This document shows positions 8,249-16,579 of a DNA stretch of 64,000 nucleotides, piece by piece (position 1 is the stretch's first letter; each line of letters starts with the position of its first letter). Both the position numbers and the translations under genes were made by a program. Below the pieces are notes generated by a model. It worked only from the letters and a program-made list of their open reading frames with translations. It had not been told where the DNA came from and searched no databases. This stretch comes from Sphingobacteriia bacterium (lineage in GTDB: Bacteria; Bacteroidota; Bacteroidia; Chitinophagales; Chitinophagaceae): NCBI GenBank assembly GCA_017304675.1, contig JAFKLS010000019.1:392339-456338 (forward strand). The letters are read 5' to 3'.

Positions 8249-10153
8249 TTATTCAATTACCAGTTTACTCCACCCCCTTTCGCCGGCATTTTTTAACTCC
8301 CTTCGCCTTTCCTCCATCAGTTTTTTTACTTTACTGGTATAAGACCAACAGGTGCTTTGCCGGATAGACAATATTTCGGATAGTTTATAAGATGAGATTT
8401 TACCCTTTGTGGTATACACCATATAGGCCATATAAAAGGCTTTATTCAGCGGGATATGTGCATTCTGGAAAATAGTATTGGCTGTTGCCGACTCTTCGTA
8501 AGAACACTTTGTACAACGCCTGCTATACGGAATATGCCCGTTAAAATAAGTTTCGTTACTACATTTTTTGCACTGATATTTTTTCTCCCATTTTAATTCT
8601 GCGAGGAATTTAAAACAAGCAGCATCATCCGGGTAAATTAGTGTGAATTCGTTGAAGTTCATTTCTGCGGACAAAACCCTTGCCTGCGTAACTTTTTTAA
8701 TGTCCACTTTCAATACCTGGTTATCCTGCGCCAGCATCTCGTTCATCCGGAAAATTTCTTCTGCCTGTTGTTTCAGTAAATCATTTGCCCCCAATAGCTC
8801 TTCATTCTGCTGTTCAATGATCTTTGATTTTTCCACCACTTCTCTTGTTCTTTCCTGTACCTGCTTTTCCAGTTCTTTATTCAGGTTATCCTTCAATTCC
8901 TGGTTAATCCGCATTTCTTCAATCATTCTTTTCTGCGCCATTTCTTTTTTCTTTCTTAACCATTTAACCTTATCGCCTATAGCAAAAGACACAAACAACA
9001 TTTCCATAAAAAAACAAAAACTAAGGCTGTAAAAGTTAAGAGGGCCAAAAGGGAAATTACCCGAAGCAATGGTTTTTAGTACCCTGATGATAAACCCCAA
9101 CAACAAAAAGGAATAGCCTGCCACAAAAAAACGGGCAGAATGGTATCCTTTTCGCAATACATAAATTCCGGAATAAAAAGCCACCAAAAGCGGTATGGCA
9201 TCTATAAATTTATAAACAAACCAATGATGGTTTATAAAAGCGCAGGCAAGAAAAAATACTGTACGGAATACGAGTAACCATAAAACAAGCCTGTTTAAAC
9301 CAGGAGCTTTAACCGGCAATTGCAAGAATTCTCTGGTAAATAACAACGAACAACTGCTCGCCATATATAAAGCCACTCCATATGCTATTTCGTTCCAATG
9401 CGGGGCAAAAGGCCATAAATATTGGTAAGCAAACCCGTTAGAACTCATTTCAAAAAGCCCAATGCTTAAATTGTAGATAATATAATAGAGGTACTGTTTT
9501 TGGCGAAAAGCAATAAACATAACCAAGTTGTACAGGCAAAAAACCAGGATCATTCCATAAAAAAGTCCGGAAAGAAAATATTCTTTTAACCCGTATTGAA
9601 CAAACCAGTTCATATTCTTAAGAACAATCATCACATTAGCCGGTTGTTCTGAGCGGATGGCAATATAGTATACTTGTTCGCCCTTTAAATCATCATCTAA
9701 CTGAAAAGTAAAATTCTTGTGATTAAACAATCTTTTCCCGAAAGGAAGAGATGCACCCATTATACTTTCTTTAAACCCGCCATTACCATCAGGTGCATAT
9801 ACTTTTATCTCATCGATTGTTTGATCATAAAATTCAAGAACCCAATCTTTCTTACTTTCCGGCTTATTCCCGATTTTTATTTTAAACCAATACCTGCTTT
9901 TATAATGATAGCTTTTAGGAATGAATTCGTTATTCTTTTTAAACTGTGTTGCTAATGCGGGGCTACTTATATCAGCAATAGTATAAGCATCATTTTTATC
10001 TTCAAACAATTCAATTTCCTGGTAAGAAAAAATATGCTGCTTCTGCAATTCGTTAAGGTAAACGGTTTTCTGTGCACAGGATTTTATCGGAGTATTAATG
10101 CATAATATAATAGTGGCAGCTAATGCAGCCAGCTGTAAGAATCGTTTTCTCAT
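8249..10153 (-). CDS. 7TMR-DISM membrane sensor fused to an IS1595-type transposase zinc ribbon
   Basis: 634 residues. Signal peptide (1-28), DISMED2-like extracellular domain (about 30-180), seven membrane segments (about 190-395), a long coiled coil (about 398-490, including the EKQVQERTREVVEKSK stretch that usually leads into a histidine kinase), then a C-terminal part (about 500-620) that matches the N-terminal half of IS1595/ISXO2 transposases: YPDDAACFKFLAELKW, zinc cysteines C528, C531, C547 and C550, then TANTIFQNAHIPLNKAFYMA and a helical HTH-like region ending KVKKLMEERRR. No histidine kinase, LytTR, LuxR or DDE catalytic domain is present. I infer a membrane-bound regulator in which the domesticated zinc ribbon binds DNA or a partner. 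It lies between two glycan-use operons. Domain recognition is strong; function is inference. Confidence 0.87.
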   Translation of the reverse strand: MRKRFLQLAALAATIILCINTPIKSCAQKTVYLNELQKQHIFSYQEIELFEDKNDAYTIADISSPALATQFKKNNEFIPKSYHYKSRYWFKIKIGNKPESKKDWVLEFYDQTIDEIKVYAPDGNGGFKESIMGASLPFGKRLFNHKNFTFQLDDDLKGEQVYYIAIRSEQPANVMIVLKNMNWFVQYGLKEYFLSGLFYGMILVFCLYNLVMFIAFRQKQYLYYIIYNLSIGLFEMSSNGFAYQYLWPFAPHWNEIAYGVALYMASSCSLLFTREFLQLPVKAPGLNRLVLWLLVFRTVFFLACAFINHHWFVYKFIDAIPLLVAFYSGIYVLRKGYHSARFFVAGYSFLLLGFIIRVLKTIASGNFPFGPLNFYSLSFCFFMEMLFVSFAIGDKVKWLRKKKEMAQKRMIEEMRINQELKDNLNKELEKQVQERTREVVEKSKIIEQQNEELLGANDLLKQQAEEIFRMNEMLAQDNQVLKVDIKKVTQARVLSAEMNFNEFTLIYPDDAACFKFLAELKWEKKYQCKKCSNETYFNGHIPYSRRCTKCSYEESATANTIFQNAHIPLNKAFYMAYMVYTTKGKISSYKLSEILSIRQSTCWSYTSKVKKLMEERRRELKNAGERGWSKLVIE

Positions 10154-10214
10154 TTCCTCTTTTTTATAACCTTTACGTAATTAAACAACAGCTTTTTAAC
10201 CATTATTTAATGCT

Positions 10215-10222
10215 CAAATATA
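10215..10222 (-). promoter_or_regulatory. -7 box (TATATTTG) of the 7TM regulator gene
   Basis: Perfect match to the Bacteroidota -7 consensus TAnnTTTG on the minus strand, about 60 nt ahead of the start codon at 10153. No clear -33 TTTG at the usual distance. Confidence 0.5.
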
Positions 10223-10291
10223 CAAGGCAATAAAAAAAAGTGTTTTTTACACGGAATCTATTTTGAATATTTTACACTGTACCTCCCCCGG

Positions 10292-12127
10292 TTAGCGTTT
10301 TAATTCTAATACCCACATTGTTTGAGCGGGAATATTAAATTGTTTTTGTAGTTTATTTTCGGTGGTTATTTCTATAGCGGTATTGAATTCTTTTGTTCTT
10401 TCATCGTAATTATTAAGATCAATAGCCCTATTTGTATCAGTTGTGTTCATTACACACATAATCGTTTTAGCATCATCGTACCTGAAATAAACATATAATC
10501 CATCAGAAGGAACATATTGCATCAGCTTTCCTGTTCGCAGGGCCGGTGTTTGCCTGCGATAATTTGCCAGCAACTTTGTATAGTGCTGTATATCTCTTTC
10601 ATCTTTTGTTAATCCTTCTCCCGTAAAAGCATTTTTTTTATCGTCTTTCCATCCTCCGGGAAAATCTAACCGCACATTCCCGTCGTACGGATAGCTCTTT
10701 CCACTCATTAAGACCTCTGTGCCATAATATAACTGGGGAATACCGCGTGTAGTAAATAGCCATGCCAAGCCTATTTTTTGTTTGGCCACATTGCTGTCTA
10801 CCACCGAGAAAAACCTTGTCATATCATGATTGTCTAGAAATACCAAATTAGTTAGCGGATGTTGGTATAAAAAATCCAAACTCATGGTCTGGTATAACTT
10901 ATTAACACCGTTTTGTTGTGTTAATGCCGGCTGAATACCGTTGAATAAAAGCTCAAAATCTATTGCCCCGGTTAAATTACTTTTAAATGCCGTATTCATG
11001 TTATTGTATGTAAAGTAGGCCTGGTTTACAGGACCTTCGCACCAATTCTCACCTACCATGGTCATTTCAGGATATTCATCGGTTAATGCTTTATTACAGG
11101 CATTCATAAATGCCAGGTCTACATATTTATAAGTATCAATTCTCCAGCCATCAATACCAAATGTTTCCACACACCAAATTGCATGCTGTATTAAAAAGTT
11201 CGCTACATAAGGATTTGATTGGTTTACATCGGGCATTTCATTTGTAAACCAACCATTGGCCATTTGTTTTTTATCTTTTTGAGATGCATAGGGATCAAAA
11301 AAAACCTGCTCTTTATAATTAGGCTGTGTAAAGCGGGGCCATTGATGTATCCAGTCTTTTGCAGGTGGATCCTGCATCATCCAATGCCAGAGGCCTACAT
11401 GATTATACACAGCATCTTGCATTAGCTTCATGCCTCTTTTATGTAACGCATCACTCAGTTTACGGTAAGCACTTTCTCCACCCAGTCTTTTGTCTATTTT
11501 ATAATGATCTGTAAATGCATATCCATGTTCGGTTCTGTTGGGCATATCATTTTCAATCACCGGTGTTAACCAAACTGCGGTTGCACCAAGATCCTGAATA
11601 TAATCCAGGTGATTGATAATACCCTGTATATCCCCACCGTGGCGCAGGTAAATAGAGTCTCTATTAAGGCTCTGATCTTTATATCCTGCAATTTTATCAT
11701 TGCTTTCATCACCATTACTAAACCTGTCGGGCATCATAAAATATACAAAATCGTTTGAATTAATACCTTGTGCAAACTGCTTTCCCCTGCCATTTCTTTT
11801 CTCTTGCAAGAACCATTGCACAGTATGCGTTTTAGTACCATTTACGAACGCTATATTCACTTTACCAGGCCGGGCAGTTGACAAAATATCAATATCAACC
11901 GCTACATATTTTCCATTTTCAAATGCATGAATTTTTTTAACAACAATACCCGGGTAGTTAATCTCTATCTTCTCATTCCTTAACCCGTTATTTTCCCCTT
12001 TTATTAATAATTGAATTTGATGATGCCGCATACCTGCCCACCAGTTTGATGGATAAACAGTTGCATATTTAGCCTGTACAGCGTAATGAAAGGCTACCAA
12101 TAAAAGGGTATAAAACACTTTTTTCAT
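10292..12127 (-). CDS. Exported GH13 alpha-amylase/neopullulanase (cyclomaltodextrinase type)
   Basis: 611 residues. Signal peptide MKKVFYTLLLVAFHYAVQA, an N-terminal cyclomaltodextrinase beta-sandwich (about 20-115, containing YPSNWWAGM), the GH13 barrel (about 125-520) and a C-terminal beta domain. Catalytic residues: nucleophile D331 in GWRIDTYKY, acid/base E360 in MVGENW, transition-state Asp D435 in LDNHDMTRF; region I is DAVYNHVG. Enzymes of this subgroup (SusA-like) cut starch, pullulan or cyclodextrins into maltose-size products in the periplasm. It follows the SLC45-like sugar MFS on the same strand, so hydrolysis and uptake are probably co-expressed. Confident in family, less so on substrate. 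Confidence 0.93.
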   Translation of the reverse strand: MKKVFYTLLLVAFHYAVQAKYATVYPSNWWAGMRHHQIQLLIKGENNGLRNEKIEINYPGIVVKKIHAFENGKYVAVDIDILSTARPGKVNIAFVNGTKTHTVQWFLQEKRNGRGKQFAQGINSNDFVYFMMPDRFSNGDESNDKIAGYKDQSLNRDSIYLRHGGDIQGIINHLDYIQDLGATAVWLTPVIENDMPNRTEHGYAFTDHYKIDKRLGGESAYRKLSDALHKRGMKLMQDAVYNHVGLWHWMMQDPPAKDWIHQWPRFTQPNYKEQVFFDPYASQKDKKQMANGWFTNEMPDVNQSNPYVANFLIQHAIWCVETFGIDGWRIDTYKYVDLAFMNACNKALTDEYPEMTMVGENWCEGPVNQAYFTYNNMNTAFKSNLTGAIDFELLFNGIQPALTQQNGVNKLYQTMSLDFLYQHPLTNLVFLDNHDMTRFFSVVDSNVAKQKIGLAWLFTTRGIPQLYYGTEVLMSGKSYPYDGNVRLDFPGGWKDDKKNAFTGEGLTKDERDIQHYTKLLANYRRQTPALRTGKLMQYVPSDGLYVYFRYDDAKTIMCVMNTTDTNRAIDLNNYDERTKEFNTAIEITTENKLQKQFNIPAQTMWVLELKR

Positions 12128-12173
12128 AGTAATGTTTTTTTTGAGACAAGCTTTCGCATTTCAATTGTGCATT

Positions 12174-12188
12174 GTTGCGTCGCACACT
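12174..12188. repeat. Short intergenic repeat GTTGCGTCGCACACT, copy 1
   Basis: Fifteen-base word of high GC in the short gap between the amylase and the MFS gene; an identical copy lies at 45923-45937, also intergenic. Here TGTGC/GCACA arms could form a small hairpin around it. Possibly a dispersed repeat family. Confidence 0.4.
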
Positions 12189-12206
12189 GCTGCTGTAATA
12201 ATTCTT

Positions 12207-13589
12207 TTAAGCTTTTTTTATTTTTATACTTGCCGGATCGTATACATAAATTACACTTACTGCAGCACACAACATAAATACACCTGCCATAAAAATGGCA
12301 TATATGGGTTGGCCGTTATAAATATGTTTTACAATAGAGCCTCCTACCAGCCCGTTAATGATCTGCGGCAATGTGATAAAGAAATTAAAAATCCCCATGT
12401 AAATACCCAGTTTCCCTGCCGGAATAGAAGAAGACAGAATTACATAAGGCATTGCCAGGATAGAGGCCCATGCCAGTCCAACACCTACCATACAATAATT
12501 TAAATACACAGGGTCTTTTACAAAATAAATACTAATAAGCCCTATTCCTCCGGCCATTAGCGAAAAAGCATGCGTTAACTTTCTGCCAATAAATTTTGCA
12601 ATTACAGGAAGTAATAAGGCATAAAACATTGCTACAAGATTATATACGCCAAAAGCAGTGCCCACTTTATTGCCCGCTTCATTGTATAATACGTTTTTTG
12701 CATAGTCTCCTTTTAAACCATATACATGAGTAGCTACTGCATCTGTAGTAAATACCCACATACTAAACAAGGCAAACCAGCTAAAAAACTGTACCAACCC
12801 CAATTGGCGCATTGTTTTGGGCATTTTTTTAAAATCTGAAAAGATCTCAGACAGGCCTGCCTTCTTTTCTTCTTCAGCAACAGCACCATGATATTGCCGG
12901 TATACGGCAGGTGCATATTCTTTAGCAAAAAAAACAGTGATCATGATGGCAATCATAAATACCGCAGCACCAATATAGAAAGCATATTTAATATTATCAG
13001 CCACACCATCTTTACCCGCTACCATAGAAAACCCATTTTTAGATAATAGTTCAGGTAAAGCGCTGCCTCCTACAGCACCTAACCCTATTAAAAAGGTTTG
13101 AATACTAAACCCTAATGTTCTCTGGCTATCCGGTAAATTATCTGCCACCAATGCCCTAAAAGGCTCCATCGCAATGTTGAAAGAAGCATCCATAATCATA
13201 ACCATTCCGGCGCCTACCCATAAAGCAGGAATAATGCTGGAAATACCCGCAGAATTGGGCAGAAAGATGAGTGCGATTGATGAAAGTATGGCCCCTGTTA
13301 GAAAATAAGGCTTTCTTCTGCCAAGCCTGTTCCATGTTCTATCGCTGTAATGACCAATTATGGGTTGAACAATCATACCCACCAGCGGAGCCACTATCCA
13401 AAACATGGGCAATTGCTCTACATCTGCACCAAAAGAACGTAATATCCTGCTCGTATTTCCATTCTGAAGTGCAAAACCAAACTGTATTCCTAAAAAACCA
13501 AAACTTAAAGTAAAAATTTGCCAAATAGATAGTTTTGGCTTAATATTCAATGTTTTATCACTTGAACTAATTGAAGTTGAAGCAGGCAT
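12207..13589 (-). CDS. SLC45-like MFS sugar (maltose/oligosaccharide) transporter
   Basis: 460 residues with about 12 hydrophobic segments. The motif GHYSDRTWNRLGRRKPYF between TM2 and TM3, together with QNGNTSRILRSFGADVEQLP after TM1, is characteristic of the SLC45/GPH-like maltose and sucrose carriers. It should act as a proton-coupled inner-membrane importer. The downstream same-strand GH13 amylase (79-nt gap) suggests maltose or maltodextrin as the substrate. It has its own clear promoter (13633-13665) just after the glgAC terminator, so it begins a new transcript. Confidence 0.88.
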   Translation of the reverse strand: MPASTSISSSDKTLNIKPKLSIWQIFTLSFGFLGIQFGFALQNGNTSRILRSFGADVEQLPMFWIVAPLVGMIVQPIIGHYSDRTWNRLGRRKPYFLTGAILSSIALIFLPNSAGISSIIPALWVGAGMVMIMDASFNIAMEPFRALVADNLPDSQRTLGFSIQTFLIGLGAVGGSALPELLSKNGFSMVAGKDGVADNIKYAFYIGAAVFMIAIMITVFFAKEYAPAVYRQYHGAVAEEEKKAGLSEIFSDFKKMPKTMRQLGLVQFFSWFALFSMWVFTTDAVATHVYGLKGDYAKNVLYNEAGNKVGTAFGVYNLVAMFYALLLPVIAKFIGRKLTHAFSLMAGGIGLISIYFVKDPVYLNYCMVGVGLAWASILAMPYVILSSSIPAGKLGIYMGIFNFFITLPQIINGLVGGSIVKHIYNGQPIYAIFMAGVFMLCAAVSVIYVYDPASIKIKKA

Positions 13590-13611
13590 TGCAATCGTTT
13601 TGATTAATAAG

Positions 13612-13628
13612 TGTGTATTTTTTACACA
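13612..13628. promoter_or_regulatory. Candidate operator TGTGTA-N5-TACACA
   Basis: Perfect six-base inverted repeat separated by five T, lying just downstream of the -7 box at 13633-13640 and so covering the expected transcription start of the MFS/amylase operon. That is a position where a bound repressor would block initiation. It could instead be a hairpin at the mRNA 5' end. No cognate regulator is identified. Confidence 0.4.
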
Positions 13629-13632
13629 ATTT

Positions 13633-13665
13633 CAAAAATAACATAAAAAAACATCTTTCAACAAA
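13633..13665 (-). promoter_or_regulatory. Promoter of the MFS/amylase operon
   Basis: Minus-strand -33 TTTG at 13662-13665, a 21-nt spacer and a perfect -7 box TATTTTTG at 13633-13640. The start codon at 13589 is about 44 nt downstream of the -7 box. The -33 element sits in the loop of the glgC terminator, so one operon ends where the next begins. Confidence 0.7.
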
Positions 13666-13676
13666 GAAGATGTTTT
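13641..13676 (-). terminator. Intrinsic terminator after glgC
   Basis: Minus-strand stem AAAACATCTT (13667-13676) pairing with AAGATGTTTT (13648-13657), nine-base loop, followed by a T run; starts 8 nt after the glgC stop codon. Confidence 0.75.
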
Positions 13677-13683
13677 GGGTATT

Positions 13684-14967
13684 TTAAACAACAAAACCGT
13701 CGTGTAATATGGCGCCTTTTTTTACCACAACAATTCCATCTTTAACAGTATAAAGTGCATGATCGGTATTGGTAAGGTGTTCACCGCCATTAATACGCAC
13801 ATCATTGCCTATCCTGCAATTCTTATCAATGATCGCATTTTTAATATAACATCGTTCACCTATACCAATCTTAGGAATTCCCTTGGCAACATTCTCTGCC
13901 ATAACTTCCAGCGTTTCGTAATAATCGTTTCCCATAATGTAAGCATCCACTACCGTAGTGCCGTGGCCAATTCTTGCCCGTATTCCTACCACGCTTTTTT
14001 CAATGCGACTGGCATTGATAATGGACCCCTCTGCAATAATGGTTCTTTCTAATGTGGTACCGCTAATTTTAGCAGGCGGCAGCATCCTGGCCCTGGTATA
14101 AACGGTTTTAGTATTATCAAACAGGTTAAAAGCGGGGATCTCCTGCGTAAGCTCAAGGTTGGCTTCATAAAAAGAATAGATATTACCAATATCCGTCCAA
14201 TAGCCTTCATACTGATAGCTTGTTACTTTATAGTTGGAGATGGAATTGGGGATAATTTCTTTACCAAAATCAGTTGCTTCGGGATATTCTTCTTTTAGTA
14301 ATTTGTATAAGGTTTGCCTATTGAAGATATAAATACCCATTGATGCAAGAAATACCCTTCCCTGTCTTTTCATTTCTTCACCAGTATCGCTTACCCATTC
14401 GTCTAAAATACTTGCCTTAGGTTTTTCCGTAAAACTGGTAATAATATTTTCTTTATTGGCTTTTAAAATACCAAATTCGCTGGCATCCCTTGCAACAACA
14501 GGAATAGTGGCAATAGAAATATCGGCACCACTGCTGGTATGCGCTTCCATCATTTCACTAAAATCCATTTGATACAACTGGTCTCCGCTGAGAATTAAAA
14601 TATATTCAAATTCTAAGTTGGAAATATGGCGCAATGATTGCCTAACAGCATCAGCGGTTCCCTGAAACCAACCTGCATTATCCGGTGTTTGTTCTGCAGC
14701 AAGTATGTCTACAAAACCGGTACTGAAAGCACTGAAATGATATGTATTCTTGATGTGTTTGTTTAAAGAGGCAGAATTAAACTGCGTTAATACAAACATT
14801 CTATTGATATTGCTATTAATACAATTACTGATAGGGATATCTACCAACCTGTATTTACCCGCAATGGGTACGGCCGGCTTAGACCTGGAAGCTGTTAAGG
14901 GATATAACCTTGTTCCTGCACCACCACCTAAAATAACCGCCATCACAGACTTTGAGAGAGTCATCAT
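13684..14967 (-). CDS. glgC: Glucose-1-phosphate adenylyltransferase
   Basis: 427 residues, the normal size for GlgC. It makes ADP-glucose from ATP and glucose-1-phosphate, the committed step of glycogen synthesis. The N-terminus has the nucleotidyltransferase signature LGGGAGTRLYPLTASRSKPA followed by KYRLVDIPISNCINS; the sugar-phosphate region TEKPK and the C-terminal left-handed beta-helix (hexapeptide repeats from about residue 300) are also clear. It follows glgA by 63 nt on the same strand and ends in a good terminator, so glgA-glgC form one unit. No branching enzyme gene (glgB) is next to them. Confidence 0.96.
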   Translation of the reverse strand: MMTLSKSVMAVILGGGAGTRLYPLTASRSKPAVPIAGKYRLVDIPISNCINSNINRMFVLTQFNSASLNKHIKNTYHFSAFSTGFVDILAAEQTPDNAGWFQGTADAVRQSLRHISNLEFEYILILSGDQLYQMDFSEMMEAHTSSGADISIATIPVVARDASEFGILKANKENIITSFTEKPKASILDEWVSDTGEEMKRQGRVFLASMGIYIFNRQTLYKLLKEEYPEATDFGKEIIPNSISNYKVTSYQYEGYWTDIGNIYSFYEANLELTQEIPAFNLFDNTKTVYTRARMLPPAKISGTTLERTIIAEGSIINASRIEKSVVGIRARIGHGTTVVDAYIMGNDYYETLEVMAENVAKGIPKIGIGERCYIKNAIIDKNCRIGNDVRINGGEHLTNTDHALYTVKDGIVVVKKGAILHDGFVV

Positions 14968-15030
14968 ACTTAGTTTTTTTACACTTAAATGTAAGTTTCT
15001 TTTTTACCTAAATAAAATTTTTTTAACGGC

Positions 15031-16458
15031 TTATTGCCTCTTTACAGATTCGTATAAAGTAGTGTAATCATTTACTGTTTTTTCCCAGCTATGATCTATT
15101 TGCATCATATGCTGCCGCATTTTTTGCATATGCTTATCGTCTTTATAAACGCTTAGTGCCCTGCTAACGGAATAATGTATATCGCTTACAGAAGCATTAT
15201 TAAACCGGATACCAAAACCATCTGTTTCGCCCATATCCATTACAGTATCTTGCAGCCCCCCTGTGCTCCTTACCATCGGCACCGTTCCATAACGCATGGC
15301 ATACATTTGATTTAAGCCACAGGGCTCTACCCTGCTGGGCATTAAAAGAAAATCGGCCCCTGCATACATTTGGTGTGATAAGGTTTCGTTATACCCAATT
15401 TCAATATGGTAATAGCCCGGGTACTTTCCGTTCATATCACCCAATTGCCATTCTACATGAGGTTCTCCGCTGCCTAACAACAGGAAACTAACCTGGTGCT
15501 TTAAGTTATTAAGAGATACCGTAATACTATCTGGCAAAATATCTGCAGCTTTCTCTCCTACTAACCTGCCGATGAAAACAATCAATGGCACTTCTTTATT
15601 TAAGCCGAACTGTTCGCACAAAATATTTTTATTTTTTTGCTTGCCTGCTGTTACGGTTGCAGGTTTATAATGATGTTGTATCATTGCATCAGTTGCAGTA
15701 TCCCAAACTTCTGTATCAATTCCGTTTAAAATACCAATACATTTTCCTTTTTCGTATTCAAACAAAGCTTCTAATCCGTTACTATTGTGTTTTAGCTCGT
15801 TCATATAGCTTTGGCTAACTGTGGTTACTTTCCATGCACATTTTACGGCACTGGCCAATGGATTGATGGTATTGTTCCAATCTAACTGCCCGCTCTTCCA
15901 CGAATCCCATTCCGGCAATAAAACACTTTTATCCCATCCCATCCATCCCTGGTATTGCGCATTGTGTATGGTAAAAATGGTAACAATATGTTGCAGGTGT
16001 TTAAATGCAAGGCAATGTTTTAGCATGAAAGGGATAAGCCCTGCATGATGGTCGTGGCAGTGTACAATATCGGGCTGATGCTGCCAGCTGCTTAACCAGC
16101 TTACAACAGCTATTTGGAATGCAACAAACCGGTCGGTGTCATCATCATACCCATAAATTTTTTCCCTATCAAGCAGGCCGTTAATATCAACCAGGTATAA
16201 ATCGAAACCGAGTTTATTAGTGGTTTCTTTAATAATGGTAAACTCAAAATGATAATTGCCCAGGTAGGCCGAACCTTTATAATCTACGCTCCAATTGTTG
16301 TTATACAAAAACTTTGTTCTATACATGGGCATCACTACTTTGGCAATATGCCCGGCCTTGTTTTGATATTTAGGTAGAGCCCCTACTACATCACCCAATC
16401 CACCAGCTTTTGCAACAGGATAACATTCTGCACTAACATGCAATATTTCCATAATCAA
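15031..16458 (-). CDS. glgA: Glycogen synthase (ADP-glucose dependent)
   Basis: 475 residues, GT5 family. The ADP-glucose binding motif KAGGLGDVVGALP is near the N-terminus (HVSAECYPVAKAGG), and the C-terminal GT-B half shows FIGRLVGEKAADIL and MPSRVEPCGLNQMYAMRYGT with the catalytic Glu. It extends alpha-1,4-glucan using ADP-glucose supplied by the next gene, glgC. Translation may start at the third codon (MEILHVS, 16452) rather than the first; family members usually begin close to this motif. It is divergent from the sugar MFS at 16580, with about 120 nt shared upstream sequence. Confidence 0.95.
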   Translation of the reverse strand: MIMEILHVSAECYPVAKAGGLGDVVGALPKYQNKAGHIAKVVMPMYRTKFLYNNNWSVDYKGSAYLGNYHFEFTIIKETTNKLGFDLYLVDINGLLDREKIYGYDDDTDRFVAFQIAVVSWLSSWQHQPDIVHCHDHHAGLIPFMLKHCLAFKHLQHIVTIFTIHNAQYQGWMGWDKSVLLPEWDSWKSGQLDWNNTINPLASAVKCAWKVTTVSQSYMNELKHNSNGLEALFEYEKGKCIGILNGIDTEVWDTATDAMIQHHYKPATVTAGKQKNKNILCEQFGLNKEVPLIVFIGRLVGEKAADILPDSITVSLNNLKHQVSFLLLGSGEPHVEWQLGDMNGKYPGYYHIEIGYNETLSHQMYAGADFLLMPSRVEPCGLNQMYAMRYGTVPMVRSTGGLQDTVMDMGETDGFGIRFNNASVSDIHYSVSRALSVYKDDKHMQKMRQHMMQIDHSWEKTVNDYTTLYESVKRQ

Positions 16459-16579
16459 TATTTTGCTAAATGTACTTCAAGCAATTTCCAAAAAAAATTC
16501 GGAAGCTTGTTTTTACAAAAAATTTTTACTTAAAATATCATTACTTTGGCATTCAATTAAACTAATTAACCGGCTTGTC

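Noticed and set aside
8252..8656. Recent IS1595 insertion or degraded transposase
   Set aside because: The zinc ribbon is in frame with the coiled coil, no terminal inverted repeats or target duplication are seen, and the DDE domain is absent without frameshift debris.
10240..10252. GTGT-N5-ACAC as a second copy of the operator at 13612
   Set aside because: Half-site spacing and length differ (4+5+4 against 6+5+6), and the region is a homopolymer-rich stretch where such matches come easily.
16463..16579. N-terminal extension of the FucP-type permease
   Set aside because: Encoded sequence is Lys/Phe-rich low complexity in the divergent promoter region and precedes a normal start at 16580.
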